A DNA stretch of 64,000 nt, taken from assembly GCA_024138025.1 (NCBI GenBank), contig JAMXBD010001211.1, positions 186,001 to 250,000 on the forward strand. Reading direction: 5' to 3'. Positions 47,297 through 60,530 of this stretch are shown piece by piece. The notes below the pieces were generated by a model. The model made no database searches. It worked only from the letters and a program-made list of their open reading frames with translations, and was not told where the DNA came from. The stretch comes from Combretum micranthum. Lineage: Eukaryota > Streptophyta > Magnoliopsida > Myrtales > Combretaceae. The translations under genes were made by a program, and so were the position numbers. Each line of letters starts with the position of its first letter. Position 1 is the stretch's first letter.

Positions 47297-49740
47297 TAAT
47301 GCCTTTCCACTTTCATCTAGTAAAAACAATATAAAAGTCAATCCATATAATTGAAAAATTAGTATGACTAGTCTATGAGAATCATATGAATTGGTTTACA
47401 GGCGCTTGCTAATGTACAGTAGGAAGTATCAGTAGGTTCATTCAGACTCATGCCTTGCATGGAAAGTTGGAGGAAAACCATGTACTAAATTTTATGATCC
47501 CCATTTCTTATATGTTAAGTTTTACTGATAACTGATAACTGATAATACTGAATAGAAAACATAAAAATAAACTATAGAAGATATAAGATTTTAAGTGATG
47601 CATTTACAATTTTTAAACCAACTTAATATTAGGTAATATTTGATTGCAAGAACTGGATAGAATAAGAAAAATCGAACAGTATAATACAAAATATTGAATT
47701 ATAGTATAATTTATTTATACCACATTTGATATGCAAACATAAAATAAGGATTTTTATGTTGTTCATTGTATGATATGGATGTGTATCGTACAATAGGATC
47801 TACCATATTTATGATGTAGTATTATTTTTCAATATTTTTAAGGTATGTCGTCACCAAAATTTACTATAAAAATTAACTAAGGAACTAGAATTTTTGTCAA
47901 TCTAATCCATGAATTTATACTCCAAACAACCCCAGAAAAAAGAATAATATTTCAAAACATGATAATTCCCATCAAACCACGTAATATAAATTAATGATAG
48001 AATATTGCTGGGGCTGAACTCAATTAATATCACTCATCATGGAGAATAGTAGCTTTTTGTTTGCTTGGGAAAACGACAGACTGGATCTGACTCATCATTA
48101 TATACTTCCCACCGGAAGAGTTGAACCATTTGCCCCAAATGTTTTTGGTTCCACTCCATTTTTACCCCGACAATAGTCCTTTCACTTTTTATTAAGGAAG
48201 AAGACAAGCTTTACACTATTAAAAGCTGTAAGGTGCACCAGAGAAAAATGATTTTCCACATATTTGATGTCTACTTTATTTAACAGTCTAACTGGAATCT
48301 ACAATGTTACATATTATGCTGTACTTTATCATAGAATGGTTATAGTGTTATAATTATGGTACTCTTTTTTTTAGTCATTACAATAAACGAAGAGAAATTT
48401 AAACTTTAACCTCTCACTTAAGAAATCAGAGAAATGACATTACTCCACAATATCATTGGGTATAATCATTGTACTTAATTGCATTGATTTGCAAATGCCA
48501 GAATAAACTTTAGCATATATTTAGTGTAAGCTTAGACCGTGTGCTTGGGATAATGTTTTGAACTTGGAGTGTTTTTTTTTCTTTTTTTTTAATTTTTTTA
48601 GATTGAAGTTTTTAAACGTTTATTGCATTACACTTTTATATTTGTCAAATTTAAATGAAACCTCATTATTTTTTATATGATGTTAACTCCAACTTGCAAG
48701 ACATTAATCTTAATTTATCTAAAACACTATTAATTCTTATGTTTATTGAATTGACTTGATATTTGATAAGGTATTTAAAATTTTACTTATTTGGAATGAA
48801 GTATTTGATATGTGTTTGATGTGAAAGATTTGCTTTAGAAAAAAATTGGCAAGTTCCTTTTGTTGTTGAGTTGTTACAACTTACAAAGTAAGCCGGCCAG
48901 CCAAAACCCTCTAAATTATCAAGCCAATTATCTTAATTGGGCTTTTGATTTGGGAATTTGACCTACTAGTTTACTGGTAGAAGAAGAGTTGATCTATCAA
49001 AGTATTTTGCAGCAAATAATATAATAGCCTACTAACATCTCTTCTAAACTCTTAAGTAATAAGTATCAAGTCCAAATCCTCCTTCTTGTTGTAACTGCAG
49101 AAAAAAAAAATCAGAGCATTTTGTAGATTTCAAGCTAAATGAAAACAATAGAATCATCGAGTCTGTGCCTCTTGTATAGTGCTTCAATTTTACTAATGTC
49201 CTACCAGTAGGAGCAAAGCTGGCAAGCTAACTATAATGGAAACTTTCTATGGATTTTAGGACATATATTAACCCTAACAACTATCAAGAATCTTTGAAAT
49301 AGTACAACCTTTTGAACCACCGACATGTTAGTCCTTCCAGAGTTGAGAGCTATTACAACATATTTTTAAGTATTATTTGAAGAGAGAAGCCAATCATAAT
49401 AATGGGAAGAATTGATCAAATGCTATGTTTGCCCTTACAAGATTACTTTTTTATAGTAAGTGTTTTAAATTTCTAGGATCATTATTTTTGTCATTTATTT
49501 AATTATTTTCTTGTTTGAGCTCATAAGTCAAATTGCTTATCTTTGAGGGATCTACAACAATTAAGTAGAATAGTGTAAAAAGTTTGTATAGGCACTTGGG
49601 CCCAACTTAATTAAAGTAAATTGTTGGTACAAAGTACAAACAATGTGTATAAATCATTGAAAAATGCATGGTTCTGGGTAATAGGTTTACATTAATGTAA
49701 TTGGGTTTAAGTTTCAATTTTTAATTGAAAATCTAATAAA
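47297..49740. other. Unassigned sequence
   Basis: No gene or repeat pair recognised. The less AT-biased part at 48000-48190 was not identified. There is a T-run at about 48572-48600. Confidence 0.45.
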
Positions 49741-50302
49741 TAATGTAAATGTTATGATTTTGTATACAAGAAAGTGTCACATAATATAATGAATGAGTTT
49801 TTTATTGGAAGTGCCATAAAGGAGTACTAGCAGATGGCACATATGTGCTACATGTGCAAAAATAAAATGAAATTTCACATATTAGCTTATCAACTATCAA
49901 ATAAAAGTTTCTATTTTATAAGAAAGAATTAGATACTCAAGTAATACCTAAAAAGTTCTTCTTAATTGAACTTCAATTCATAAAAAATTAAAATTGATAT
50001 TTGTGTATCTTTTCTAAGAGTAATGATAAATTGATATTGTAAATTCTTTTTAAAAATTAAAATGAAAAATTATGAAGGACATTATGGGCTTCCTCCACAT
50101 TTGCAGACAATAATGAAAGCAATTGAATTGTTAAAATTATTAATTACATATATTTAAATTTCATCGATTTTAATGTTTCTTATTTTTTCCCATGTATATA
50201 GTAAAACAAAATTATAATGTAAATGTTATGATTTTGTATATAAGAAAGTGTCGCCTCGAATATAATGAACAAGTTTTTTATTGGAAGTGCCATAAAGGAA
50301 TA
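49741..50302 (+). repeat. Pair of about 87-bp direct repeats
   Basis: 49741-49826 and 50215-50302 both read TAATGTAAATGTTATGATTT, then AAGAAAGTGTC, TATAATGAA, TTTTTTATTGGAAGTGCC and ATAAAGGA. They are about 90 percent identical and 474 bp apart. The intervening 390 bp is AT-rich and unrecognised. No PBS, PPT or flanking duplication was seen, so an LTR pair is not claimed. Confidence 0.7.
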
Positions 50303-52659
50303 TAAGTAGCCCTAGCATAAGCTAATTTTACCCCCCAATAATACTATTTTGCAATTATGCTTTATTTTATTGTTTGATTAGTGGTTATTAAGACTTAAAT
50401 ATCAAACTCTTTTAAAAAAGGTTACACTCTCAAGGACTACAATTATGGGGTTATTGAATTATGGACGGCTTGTGTTTAAAGGATTCACTTATGAAAAAAA
50501 GGGGAAAAAGTACTACCAACAATCTACCATTACTACAATTCAAAGCTCCATCAATAATTATTAAGCAAATTTACGAAGATATAATATGTGTTTATAGACT
50601 TAAGCATAGAAGGGCTTATAAATCTCAAACATGCATAATATATGTACAAGGTTGTCATGGAAAAAGAAAAAACTCGTACTCCTCAAACATGCATTAGCAA
50701 TGGTTGTCTCTAAACTAGTAACTATGATGGTAATTCAATGACAATAGCAATTCTAGATGACTAAGTTTTATTTATTCAAATATTGATCCAACCCTATCAT
50801 TAATTTATGTCTATTTCCTTGGGTTAGGTAATAAGGCAAAAGAATCTAGCTTATGATTGGGATGACTTAGGAGGATTTAGTTTAGTAGCCTTTAAACAAG
50901 AATGATTCAATTAGTCTATTTCAACATTTCTTATGCAAGCTCATGCATGTATAAGATTGCTACTACCCTTTACAACAAGCTTTTCAGGAGGATATGAGTA
51001 AGCTTAAATTCATTTGTTGATAACCAAAATGATCTGACAACGTCACTAGACCAAGGAATCTCTAAATACTCGACCATACCTTTTTATTTATGACTTCTAA
51101 GAGATTGGAAATAGTGTTCCACTTTATAATCTTTACTGTCAAAGGTCAAACAAGTAATCCTAGTAAATATTGATCTTGATTGCTCAAAAACTAAAAAGTG
51201 GATGTTTAAGGTTCTTTAACATCCTTTATTAATCACTTGCACATGTGAGACACAAAGACAATTTTGTTTCTTCTCATTATTCTTTCTAAGTCATCATACT
51301 AAAAGTCATCTCTCCATATCACTACTCTACATGTAGTGCAAAACTTGTGCAATATGCACAAGACTACTTTAATTGGATCCCAATGACCCACATATATAGT
51401 AGTAATGACGCTATTGCTCATATTTATGGTAGTGACAAAAGATTGGTGTTGTGGTGTGTTTGTAGTAGTGATTATAGTGTTTATATTTCATGCCTTTGTG
51501 CATGAGATGTGGCTATTTATTCAACACGTAATTAAACCTTAGTTTAAATATTTACACGTTAAATTATGCTAAATATCACAATCAATCAATAATGTACATA
51601 AACTTTCATTTACTAAAGATCTTCAAATCACAAAATTTAATTATTTCAAGATCCCAATTCTCCAATTTTCAACTAAACCAAAATAAGTCCTCTTGAAATT
51701 GAAAATGATATTGGGTATGATCATAACTAATTCTAACCCATAAATCATATTATAGATCACCAACTCTATTATCATCACTTCCATTCCATTCTACATGTCT
51801 AACTGTATAAAAAGCTAAATTTTGAAATTATAAATGGGTGAATTGTGAAATTTAGCACAAGATATTACACAAGAACCTAGTTGCACATGCGCATATAAAT
51901 TACCAAATGCAACCAAAAACAAATATATTATCTCAATTTATTTAGTATGTTAAATCAAAATAATAACTACAACCAAAATTTGGGGTTAACTTAGATTCTA
52001 CTACTAAAATACGATTAAAATGTTGTATAGTGTCTAGCAAATGAAATAAACATTTTACCAAACCATAGTTCAACATCTGCCATAATATATTATAAGTTCA
52101 GAAGCTGATATGTGCTAATATAACAATTCAGTGGCTTGTAATATATTCAATAAATAACAACAAATGTTTAAAGTATTTTGATGTGATTAATTGAAATTAA
52201 TTATCTACTTATAGTATTTAATGTATTGTTATTAAAAACAAATAGAAAAATAAGTAATAAATATATTCAAAAACCTATATGGTTGAATTTAAATAGACTT
52301 GACTAAAAAGTAAAATATCTTTTCTAACAATTTGAGACTTCTTATTATTTTAAGAGAATCTTGTAGCTACATATTAGGATTAATTTCACCAACGGTACCT
52401 AAACTTTCTTGATACAACAATTTTGTCACGCCTCAAAAAGGGGCCTAATAGAATTAACATGAAATTATCATACCATGTGTGCACCCGTACTATGAAAACC
52501 GTTTTACAAGTCAAAGATTACATTTAATATTTGCTACATAAGTTTTAATTGTGTAAATACACATTGGTAACTAAGAAAATACAATTTCCCCACAATCCAC
52601 TAGAACAGTCGAGAATCAGTATCCTCGCCGAAGCAGTAAAATAGAATACTTAACCTATA
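50303..52659. other. Unassigned sequence left of the gypsy element
   Basis: Small frames only. One of 78 codons (50461-50697) has no recognised domain. The stretch 51060-51300 is ordinary in composition. Confidence 0.45.
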
Positions 52660-54709
52660 TGTAACGCCCTAAAATGAGGCATTACAACTCGCCACGTGTC
52701 TCTCTCTTAAAAGAGACACGCAAAGGCTCTAAATCCCAATACCACAAAATATAAACATAAAAATCTCCATGAACCCACATTTAAGGGTACTCTAGAAAAG
52801 GAACAAAACCCGTGAAACATGTAATTTATTAACTTTCAAATAATCTCTCGTAATATAAACTAAAATCAGGTTGGCAAAACCAAAGCCAACAATAATCCAG
52901 AAAAGATCTATCTTCCAACTAAAAACATATAATCCTGTTTAATAAACTATTACATAAAAACCAATACTTCAAATCCTCAAAAAGATGACTAATCAAAATA
53001 TTGTTTCGAAAATCTTCAATAACTCAAGAAATTTTCTTTTTTTATTTTTTTTTTCATATGTCCTGTATAACATCCTATTCCTCTGCAGTATAGTCAGGTC
53101 CACTATCGCCATCCCATGATCAAAATACAAGTCATAACCAGACAAGTCATAAACAATATCTCCATCACCTGTACCTGAAAAAGAAATGAATGAGCGAAAA
53201 CGCCCAGTACGCCAGTCCACAAACAATATGCAAATGCACAAACAACATGTATAGATACGTGCAACTAACTAAATGCAAACAACAGGATTATTATCTTCAT
53301 TAAGCCTGCAAAACAACACAGTTCAGAATCATAGATCTCTATCCCAAACTTGGAGTTACTCAGACTCCTGAAAAACAACCATATATCGAAAATAATAATT
53401 ATATACATATATTGGTGAATGGGTACTCCCCAAACACCCGCGGCCATACTGCCAATAAACCTATATCTACCGAATCATCTCCAAGTGCAACTCCACTAGG
53501 GACAACGACACACAAGGATCATCAGGGTGCCTCACCAGTATCACTGTCTGCCAGGTCTTTACTGGTCAAAGCCAAAGACATCCAGAAAAAAACAAATTAA
53601 ACCAAGTAGAATTAAGTTCATTTATATATGTTCCTAAAGCAACAATCAGAAAACTAAACCTACAAGCAATACAGCAAACAAGGAAAGGTCGTACCTTTTC
53701 CAATTCCAGGAACAATTTCTCCAAATCCACAAATCCCTTATGAACAACAATACAAAATCTCCAAATCTCCTGATATACAAATAAATAGAAATATGTAAAT
53801 CCTCAACCCATACAACCCTAACGTATCAAAATCTCCAAAACCCTAACCTTTTATGGAAACCACAACAAAATTTCTTTTTCTTCTATCAAACTCCTCAAAA
53901 ACTCAAAAGAACATATCTTTCTCTAAAAACCTAATATGGAAATCCACATAAACAGACAAATCTCTCCATAAAACTGAACTTTTATAGAACCTTTAATTTA
54001 AAGGATGAGAACTTACCTTTAATTCTTCCTGAAACCAAACCTTAGGTTTTCTTCATTTATCATTAGATAAAAACTCCAAAAAGAACAACTTCCTCCAAAA
54101 CCCTAGATAGATAAACCAACAAGAACAGACATGATATATCACTAATCGTTCCTTTGTTTAAATCTACGATTAAAAAGACATAACTTACCTGATTTGAATC
54201 TTGATCCTTGCTTGTTTTCCCGAAAGATTGGATCTTGATAAAAACTAGGGTTTCCAATAAAAATCCCTTCAAAATCCAAACAAAACCCTAAGGAAACGAA
54301 ACGATATATGAAGAATCTTGATAGATAAAGGCAAGATTACTTACTCTTGATCCAAATCTGATCTCCCTTGATTTTGTTCTTCAAAAACACCCAAAAACTC
54401 TCAATTCTCTCTTTCTGGTCAAAGGAAGAGGTTACAAATGAAAAACACGAACCCTAGGATTTCTTATAACAGCACAGAAACGAAAGGACACCTCATGTAT
54501 TATATGCCTGCCATATAATACACATAAATAAAACTTATAAGGATGGACCATAAAACCCTCTTATTTTTCAGCATATGACAACTTTTACCCTTTATCATAA
54601 TTTATTGAAGATTTACTATTTTTAAAGACTTGTTGACCATAGAACCCTCTTATTTTATAACAAATGACAAACTTACCCTTCTTTATAATTTATTTATCTT
54701 TATATTACA
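52660..54709 (-). repeat. 3' LTR of the gypsy element
   Basis: 2050 bp. Read in element direction it starts TGTAATATAAAG right after the polypurine tract and ends GGGCGTTACA. Just inside its 52660 end is an inverted repeat, CGTGTCTC...GAGACACG (52695-52720), giving a hairpin in U5. It differs from 58492-60530 mostly by scattered one- or two-base insertions or deletions. The small frames inside belong to the LTR and are not genes. Confidence 0.95.
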
Positions 54710-54722
54710 TTTCTCCCCTCCT
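54710..54722 (-). other. Polypurine tract of the gypsy element
   Basis: On the minus strand AGGAGGGGAGAAA directly precedes the LTR start TGTAATAT. Position and all-purine content fit the primer for plus-strand DNA synthesis. Confidence 0.9.
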
Positions 54723-56114
54723 AAAAGAAACTTTCGTCCTCGAAAGTTACCCGAATCACTATCTCCTTTTTATCCATGCATCCATTGGTTCTCTGTCACT
54801 CCTTTTCTTCTTGTTTCTGATTCTTTACACCATATTGACCCATCTTCATGTTTATATCTGCTAGCTAGAATTTAATTCCATCAATGTTTCCTTAATTCTT
54901 AACTTTCACCACTCAATCTGGATTCACTTCCTCGTTACTTCACAACACACCTCTTGACTATAACTTAAACTTATTAACAATATTCATCAAGAAATCTTTC
55001 CTTGACTTCATTGTATTAAATCTTCAATTCAGTTTCCTCGATCGATGTTTAGAAAGCTGAAAATCTCATAACTATAATTCCAAAAGTCAATATCTTACAT
55101 TAACCGGAGCTCCAAATGTCACTATGTTACTTCTACTTCCATTGATTCAACTTAGTTTTTATCCTTATTGTTCCATATAAAAAAATAATTCACATCACTT
55201 GCATATCATTCATCTAATATCAAAATACTCATTACTAACCATACTTCTTCAATATGTTTTCTCAATCTCCAATATATTTTCTTATATTTTCCATCAATAT
55301 ATACATGAAGATTAAAATTAGTACTTATGTCCTTAAGTAAACCTTTAAAATCATCGGATGACTTTAACTCTTCCTTTGACATCATTACTCCTAACGTTCC
55401 GATAATTCTTTGATATTTAGATTACTAATGCACTTTGTCTCCAGGGTTTCACCATACAAATCCATTTATTGGCCCAATATTAAGTGATTGTTCTTCACTT
55501 GGATTTGATATCCTTATATAACTATTAAATTTACTTCTCAACAAAAGATCTTCTTTGATTATATACTTTTATCTTAATTCATAAATCAATCATTACATCC
55601 TCTAATACAATTGTATATTACACTGTAGAAAAATTCAATCCAACTTATTATTTGACCATTATACTTTACCTCTAATTACACCATTTCCATTGAAACTTCT
55701 TTAGGACGTATTCACCTTTTAATCCTTCAAATAACAATCAAAAAACTCAAATCAGACCCTAACTCTAATGATCAAACCTTACATTGCTCTGTCATTTCAT
55801 ATGATCATAGCATCTGCGTATCTGCTAGTCAGTTTTATCACCCTGTTAAACACCATAAACAATCCACAACTTTTACTTATTCATCGTACTTTTCCAATTG
55901 TCTTCCAAAACTTGTATTGCTTTTTATATAACAATTTATATCTTCATATAAATTTTCTTTAAGAATCATCTCAAAATTCATCATCATAGATTAATATAGA
56001 TGTCATCCTTGTTTCAACATATATAGATTTCTCGTGACTCACTAAAATCATATTTCCTTCTTGCAATGGCCATTCCACATGCACATTCATATCTTCATAG
56101 GATTTAAGTATTCT
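54723..56114 (-). other. Gypsy interior downstream of RNase H, unrecognisable
   Basis: This 1.4 kb lies where integrase should be. I could not find the HHCC zinc-binding or DDE landmarks in any frame by eye. It is either very decayed integrase or replaced sequence. Small plus-strand frames (54630-54875, 55768-55962) have no recognised domain. Confidence 0.5.
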
Positions 56115-57960
56115 CTAATTTATATTGGTTATCTCAATACTTTTTTTTTTCTTCAACATGATCTTTCTCATGTCATCTAACAAATATCGCTCTGAGGTGA
56201 CCAGAGCCACTAAATTCTCATTCCTCTTCTTACTCAAAGCTTCTACCATAACATTCACTTTTCCAAGGTGATATTGTATATCTGCATCAAAATCCTTTAT
56301 TAATTCTAACCACCTCCTTTGTCTCATATTCAAATCTCTCTAGTTGAAAATATACTTCAAACTCTTGTTATTCATAAAGATTTTGCACTTCTCATCAAGT
56401 AATTAATGTCTCTAACTATTTAATGTATGAACTATGACTGCCAGTTCCATGTCATGAGTGAGTCAATTCTTTTCATAAGGCTTTAACTATCTAGATGCAT
56501 ATGCTCTAGTTTTACCTCCTTGCATCAAAACACAATCTAGATCTTGTATAGAAGCGTCAATACCAATAATATACTATTCACTACTTACTAGCAAAGCTAT
56601 CACCGGTGCAGATACTAACTTTTCTTTTAACTATTGGAAACTACTTCTATAATTATCATCCCACACATACTTCACTCCCTTTTGAGTCATTCTTATTAAA
56701 GGATCTAGAAATCTTGGAAAAATCCTCTACAAATCTCCTGTAATATCTTGTTGTTCTCAAGAACTTCTTATTTCCAACACATTCTTAGGAGTTGACCATT
56801 CCCTTATAACTTTCTCCTTTTCTAGATTTACTAAAATTCCATTTTAGTCCACAATATGCTCTAAGAGAAACACTGACTCCAAACAAAACTTATGCTTGGT
56901 GGACTTGGCATACCACTTTTCGTCGTGTAATGTTCTCAAAACTAATCTCACATGTCCTTCATGTTCTCCTTTAATCTTTGACTACACCAAAACATCGTCA
57001 ATATATATTATTACAACTGAATCCATTTACTCTTCAAAAATCCTTTCATAAGATCCATAAATATAACTGGGCATTTGTACGATCAAAAGGCATAACCACG
57101 AATTTATAATGCCCATATCTGGTCCTGAAAACTATCTTTGAAAATATCGTCAGCTTAAATCTGCAGTTGGTGATATCGTAACCTCAAATCAATCTTAGAA
57201 AATACTTGCACTCCTGCCAACAGAACAAACAAATCATCTATCCTAAGCAACGGGTACTTATTCTTAATCATTACGTGGTTTAACTCTTTATAATTTATAC
57301 ATAACCTCATGCTCCCATATTTCTTTTTCACAAACTCACTAGAACTCCTCAAGGTGATACGATTGTTTTAAAGAACTTCTTCTTAAACAAGTCCTCCTGT
57401 TGAACTTTTAATTCCTCCAATTCCATTGGAGCCATACGATAAGGTACTTTAGACTTAGATAAGGTATCTGACACCAGATCAATACAAAACTCGATCTCTT
57501 TTTCAAGCGGTAACCTTAGTAGATCTTCTGGAATTAAATCAAGATATTCTCTCACTATTTGTATCCTCGTAGGATCGGTCTTTAATTCATCTCCTATTGT
57601 CAAAATTATCATTTACTAAAACTGACTTTTCCTACAACTCATAGTAAGCAGCATTGAAGGTCCTTGCACTTCAAGCTTATACATAAAATGATCTCCATCC
57701 AATAAACTAAACTCCACAACTAGATCCAAATACAACATTATGTTTTCTCAACCAGTCTACTCCTATCATATTTATTACTATAATATTCACAGGTAAAATA
57801 TCACCTTCCATTTTTATATCCAAATTCCTTACAAATCCAAGTCAACATTGCTCCATATCCTAAAGGTATCTACAAGCACACTCTTAACTGCCTTCTCATA
57901 ACAAAACAACAAACTTCTCAAATGCTTGAAAACTTGCACCTGTATCACATCCTAAGAAGC
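56115..57960 (-). pseudogene. Gypsy pol remnant: protease, reverse transcriptase, RNase H
   Basis: Pieces of one polyprotein are readable in order on the minus strand, across frameshifts and stops. The protease active site DTGAS is at 57946-57932, and the later protease landmark GVDWLRKHNVV at about 57765-57730. The pre-RT linker and RT start are at 57612-57349 (PEDLLRLP, EIEFCIDLV, PYRMAPMELEELK). RT continues as [25 protein letters not shown] and FSKIDLR at 57310-57170. The catalytic YIDDV is at 57005-56991, followed by EHVRLVLRTL-like sequence. RNase H includes GIDAS (about 56560), YASR, LKPYEKN, HDMELAV, NKSLKYIF, NMRQRRWLELIKD and YHLGKVNV, down to about 56215. These enzymes would mature the polyprotein, copy RNA to DNA and degrade the RNA strand. 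Many stops make it non-coding now. A zinc-knuckle-like CGQYGY just upstream (near 58010) is all I can see of gag. Confidence 0.9.
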
Positions 57961-58472
57961 ACTTGCCCTTCAGGCTCTTTTCATGCTTTGGCTCGATATC
58001 CATATTGTCCACACTTGAAAAAGAATACCTAAGGAACAACTTTTCCAAAACTTGTCACTGCCCAACCTTGAAGCTTGAAAAGTAGGCATTCTTAAGCCAC
58101 TTGAAATCCTTGATATCAAACGGTCCATAATATCTACTACACTTCCTTTTTATACTTTGAACTGTTGATTTGTCTTGATAAAAGATCAACCTCTTCTCCC
58201 TGTCTTAGGTAAGGATGCTAGATATCTTAAGGTATAACCATCCAAAAGGATCTAAACACTATGGGACTACAAGATATGATCTTACTAACATAAACAAATA
58301 TATCTCCACAAAATAAAAGGGTAATCCAACTTAAGGATCAAAACTCTATAACTACAGGATGAAAACAACACTAATCTAGATAAGATCAAGAACCCTAATG
58401 TATTCTACCCCTCTCATCATTGCTCACCGTCCTAAGGAGTCAAAACTTAAATCTAATAGATCATAACCTATT
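57961..58472 (-). other. Leader and gag remnant between PBS and protease
   Basis: About 0.5 kb, where a full element would hold a leader plus more than 1 kb of gag. Only a partial zinc-knuckle-like CGQYGY, followed by a stop, was recognised near 58010. This points to a large deletion of gag. Confidence 0.5.
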
Positions 58473-58484
58473 GCTCTGATACCA
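58473..58484 (-). other. Primer-binding site of the gypsy element
   Basis: On the minus strand TGGTATCAGAGC, an exact match to the complement of the initiator-Met tRNA 3' end used by most plant LTR elements. It lies seven bases downstream of the LTR end. Confidence 0.95.
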
Positions 58485-58491
58485 AATAAGC

Positions 58492-60530
58492 TGTAACGCC
58501 CTAAAATGAGGCATTACAACTCGCCACGTGTCTCTCTCTTAAAAGAGACACGCAAAGGCTCTAAATCCCAATACCACAAAATATAAACATATAAAAATCT
58601 CCATGAACCCACATTTAAGGGTACTCTAGAAGGAACAAAACCCGTGAAACATGTAATTTATAACTTTCAAATATCTCTCGTAATATAAACTAAATCAGAG
58701 TTGGCAAAACCAAAGCCAACAATAATCCAGAAAAGATCTATCTTCCAACTAAAAACATATAATCCTGTTTAATAAACTATTACATAAAAACCAATACTTC
58801 AAATCCTCAAAAAGATACTAATCAAAATATTGTTTCGAAAATCTTCAATAACTCAAGAAATTTTCTTTTTTTATTTTTTTTCATATGTCCTGTATAACAT
58901 CCTATTCCTCTGCAGTATAGTCAGGTCCACTATCGCCATCCCCATGATCAAAATACAAGTCATAACCAGACAAGTCATAAACAATATCTCCATCACCTGT
59001 ACCTGAAAAAGAAAGGAATGAGCGAAAACGCCCAGTACGCCAGTCCACAAACAATATGCAAATGCACAAACAACATGTATAGATACGTGCAACTAACTAA
59101 ATGCAAACAACAGGATTATTATCTTCATTAAGCCTGCAAAACAACACAGTTCAGAATCATAGATCTCTGATCCCAAACTTGGAGTTACTCAGACTCCTGA
59201 AAAACAACCATATATCGAAAATAAATAATTATATACATATATTGGTGAATGGGTACTCCCCAAACACCCGCGGCCATACTGCCAATAAACCTATATCTAC
59301 CGGAATCATCTCCAAGTGCAACTCCACTAGGGACAACGACACACAAGGATCATCAGGGTGCCTCACCAGTATCACTGTCTGCCAGGTCTTTACTGGTCAA
59401 AGCCAAAGACATCCAGAAAAAAACAAATTTAAACCAAGTAGAATTAAGTTCATTTATATATCTGTTCCTACAAGCAACAATCAGAAAACTAAACCTACAA
59501 GCAAATACAGCAAACAAGGAAAGGTCGTACCTTTTCCAATTCCAGGAACAATTTCTCCAAATCCACAAATCCCTTATGAACAACAATACAAAATCTCCAA
59601 ATCTCCTGATATACAAATAAATAGAAATATGTAAATCCTCAACCCATACAACTTAACGTATCAAAATCTCCAAAACCCTAACCTTTTATGGAAACCACAA
59701 CAACAATTTCTTTTTCTTCTATCAAACTCCTCAAAAACTCAAAAGAACATATCTTTCTCTAAAAACCTAATATGGAAATCCACATAAACAGACAAATCTC
59801 TCCATAAAACTGAACTTTTATAGAACCTTTAATTTAAAGGATGAGAACTTACCTTTAATTCTTCCTGAAACCAAACCTTAGGTTTTCTTCATTTATCATT
59901 AGATAAAAACTCCAAAAAGAACAACTTCCTCCAAAACCCTAGATAGATAAACCACAAGAACAGACATGATATATCACTAATCGTTCCTTTGTTTAAATCT
60001 ACGATTAAAAAGACATAACTTGCCTGATTTGAATCTTGATCCTTGCTTGTTTTCCGAAAGATTGGATCTTGATAAAAACTAGGGTTTCCAATAAAAATCC
60101 CTTCAAATCCAAACAAAACCCTAAGGAAACGAAACGATATATGAAGAATCTTGATAGATAAAGGCAAGATTACTTACTCTTGATCCAAATCTGATCTCCC
60201 TTGATATTGTTCTTCAAAAACACCCAAAAACTCTCGATTCTCTCTTTCTGGTCAAAGGAAGAGGTTACAAATGAAAAACACGAACCCTAGGATTTCTTAT
60301 AACAGCACAGGAAACGAAAGGACACCTCATGTATTATATGCCTGCCATATAATACACATAAATAAAACTTATAAGGATGGACCATAAAACCCTCTTATTT
60401 TTCAGCATATGACAACTTTTACCCTTTATCATAATTTATTGAAGATTTACTATTTTTAAAGACTTGTTGACCATAGAACCCTCTTATTTTATAACAAATG
60501 ACAAACTTACCCTTCTTTATAATTTATTTA
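58492..60530 (-). repeat. 5' LTR of the gypsy element (outer end truncated)
   Basis: 2039 bp, lacking only the terminal TGTAATATAAAGA of the family consensus seen at 54709. A 177-codon plus-strand frame (59101-59634) and a 123-codon one (59249-59620) run antisense to the LTR. They recur in the other LTR copies with frameshifts and have no domain, so they are treated as chance frames. Confidence 0.95.

Larger units (their letters stand above)
52660..60530 (-). mobile_element. Ty3/gypsy LTR retrotransposon (defective, minus strand)
   Basis: About 7.87 kb. In the element's own direction the order is: 5' LTR (60530 down to 58492), PBS (58484-58473), short leader, protease, reverse transcriptase, RNase H, polypurine tract (54722-54710), and 3' LTR (54709 down to 52660). 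The protease-RT-RNase H order and the motif wording place it in Ty3/gypsy. The NMRQRRWLELIKD phrase in RNase H and the large LTRs suggest a Tekay/Del-like chromovirus, but no integrase or chromodomain is readable to confirm that. The interior is only about 3.8 kb: most of gag and probably all of integrase are missing. The 5' LTR lacks its outer 13 bases because it is fused to an inverted LTR at 60530/60531. The left flank is CTATA and no matching right target duplication remains. Confidence 0.9.

Noticed and set aside
59101..59634. 177-codon plus-strand frame (the longest in the window) and overlapping 123-codon frame
   Set aside because: Lies wholly inside an LTR, antisense to the element. 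The same region in the other two LTRs is frameshifted or shorter, and no domain is recognisable.
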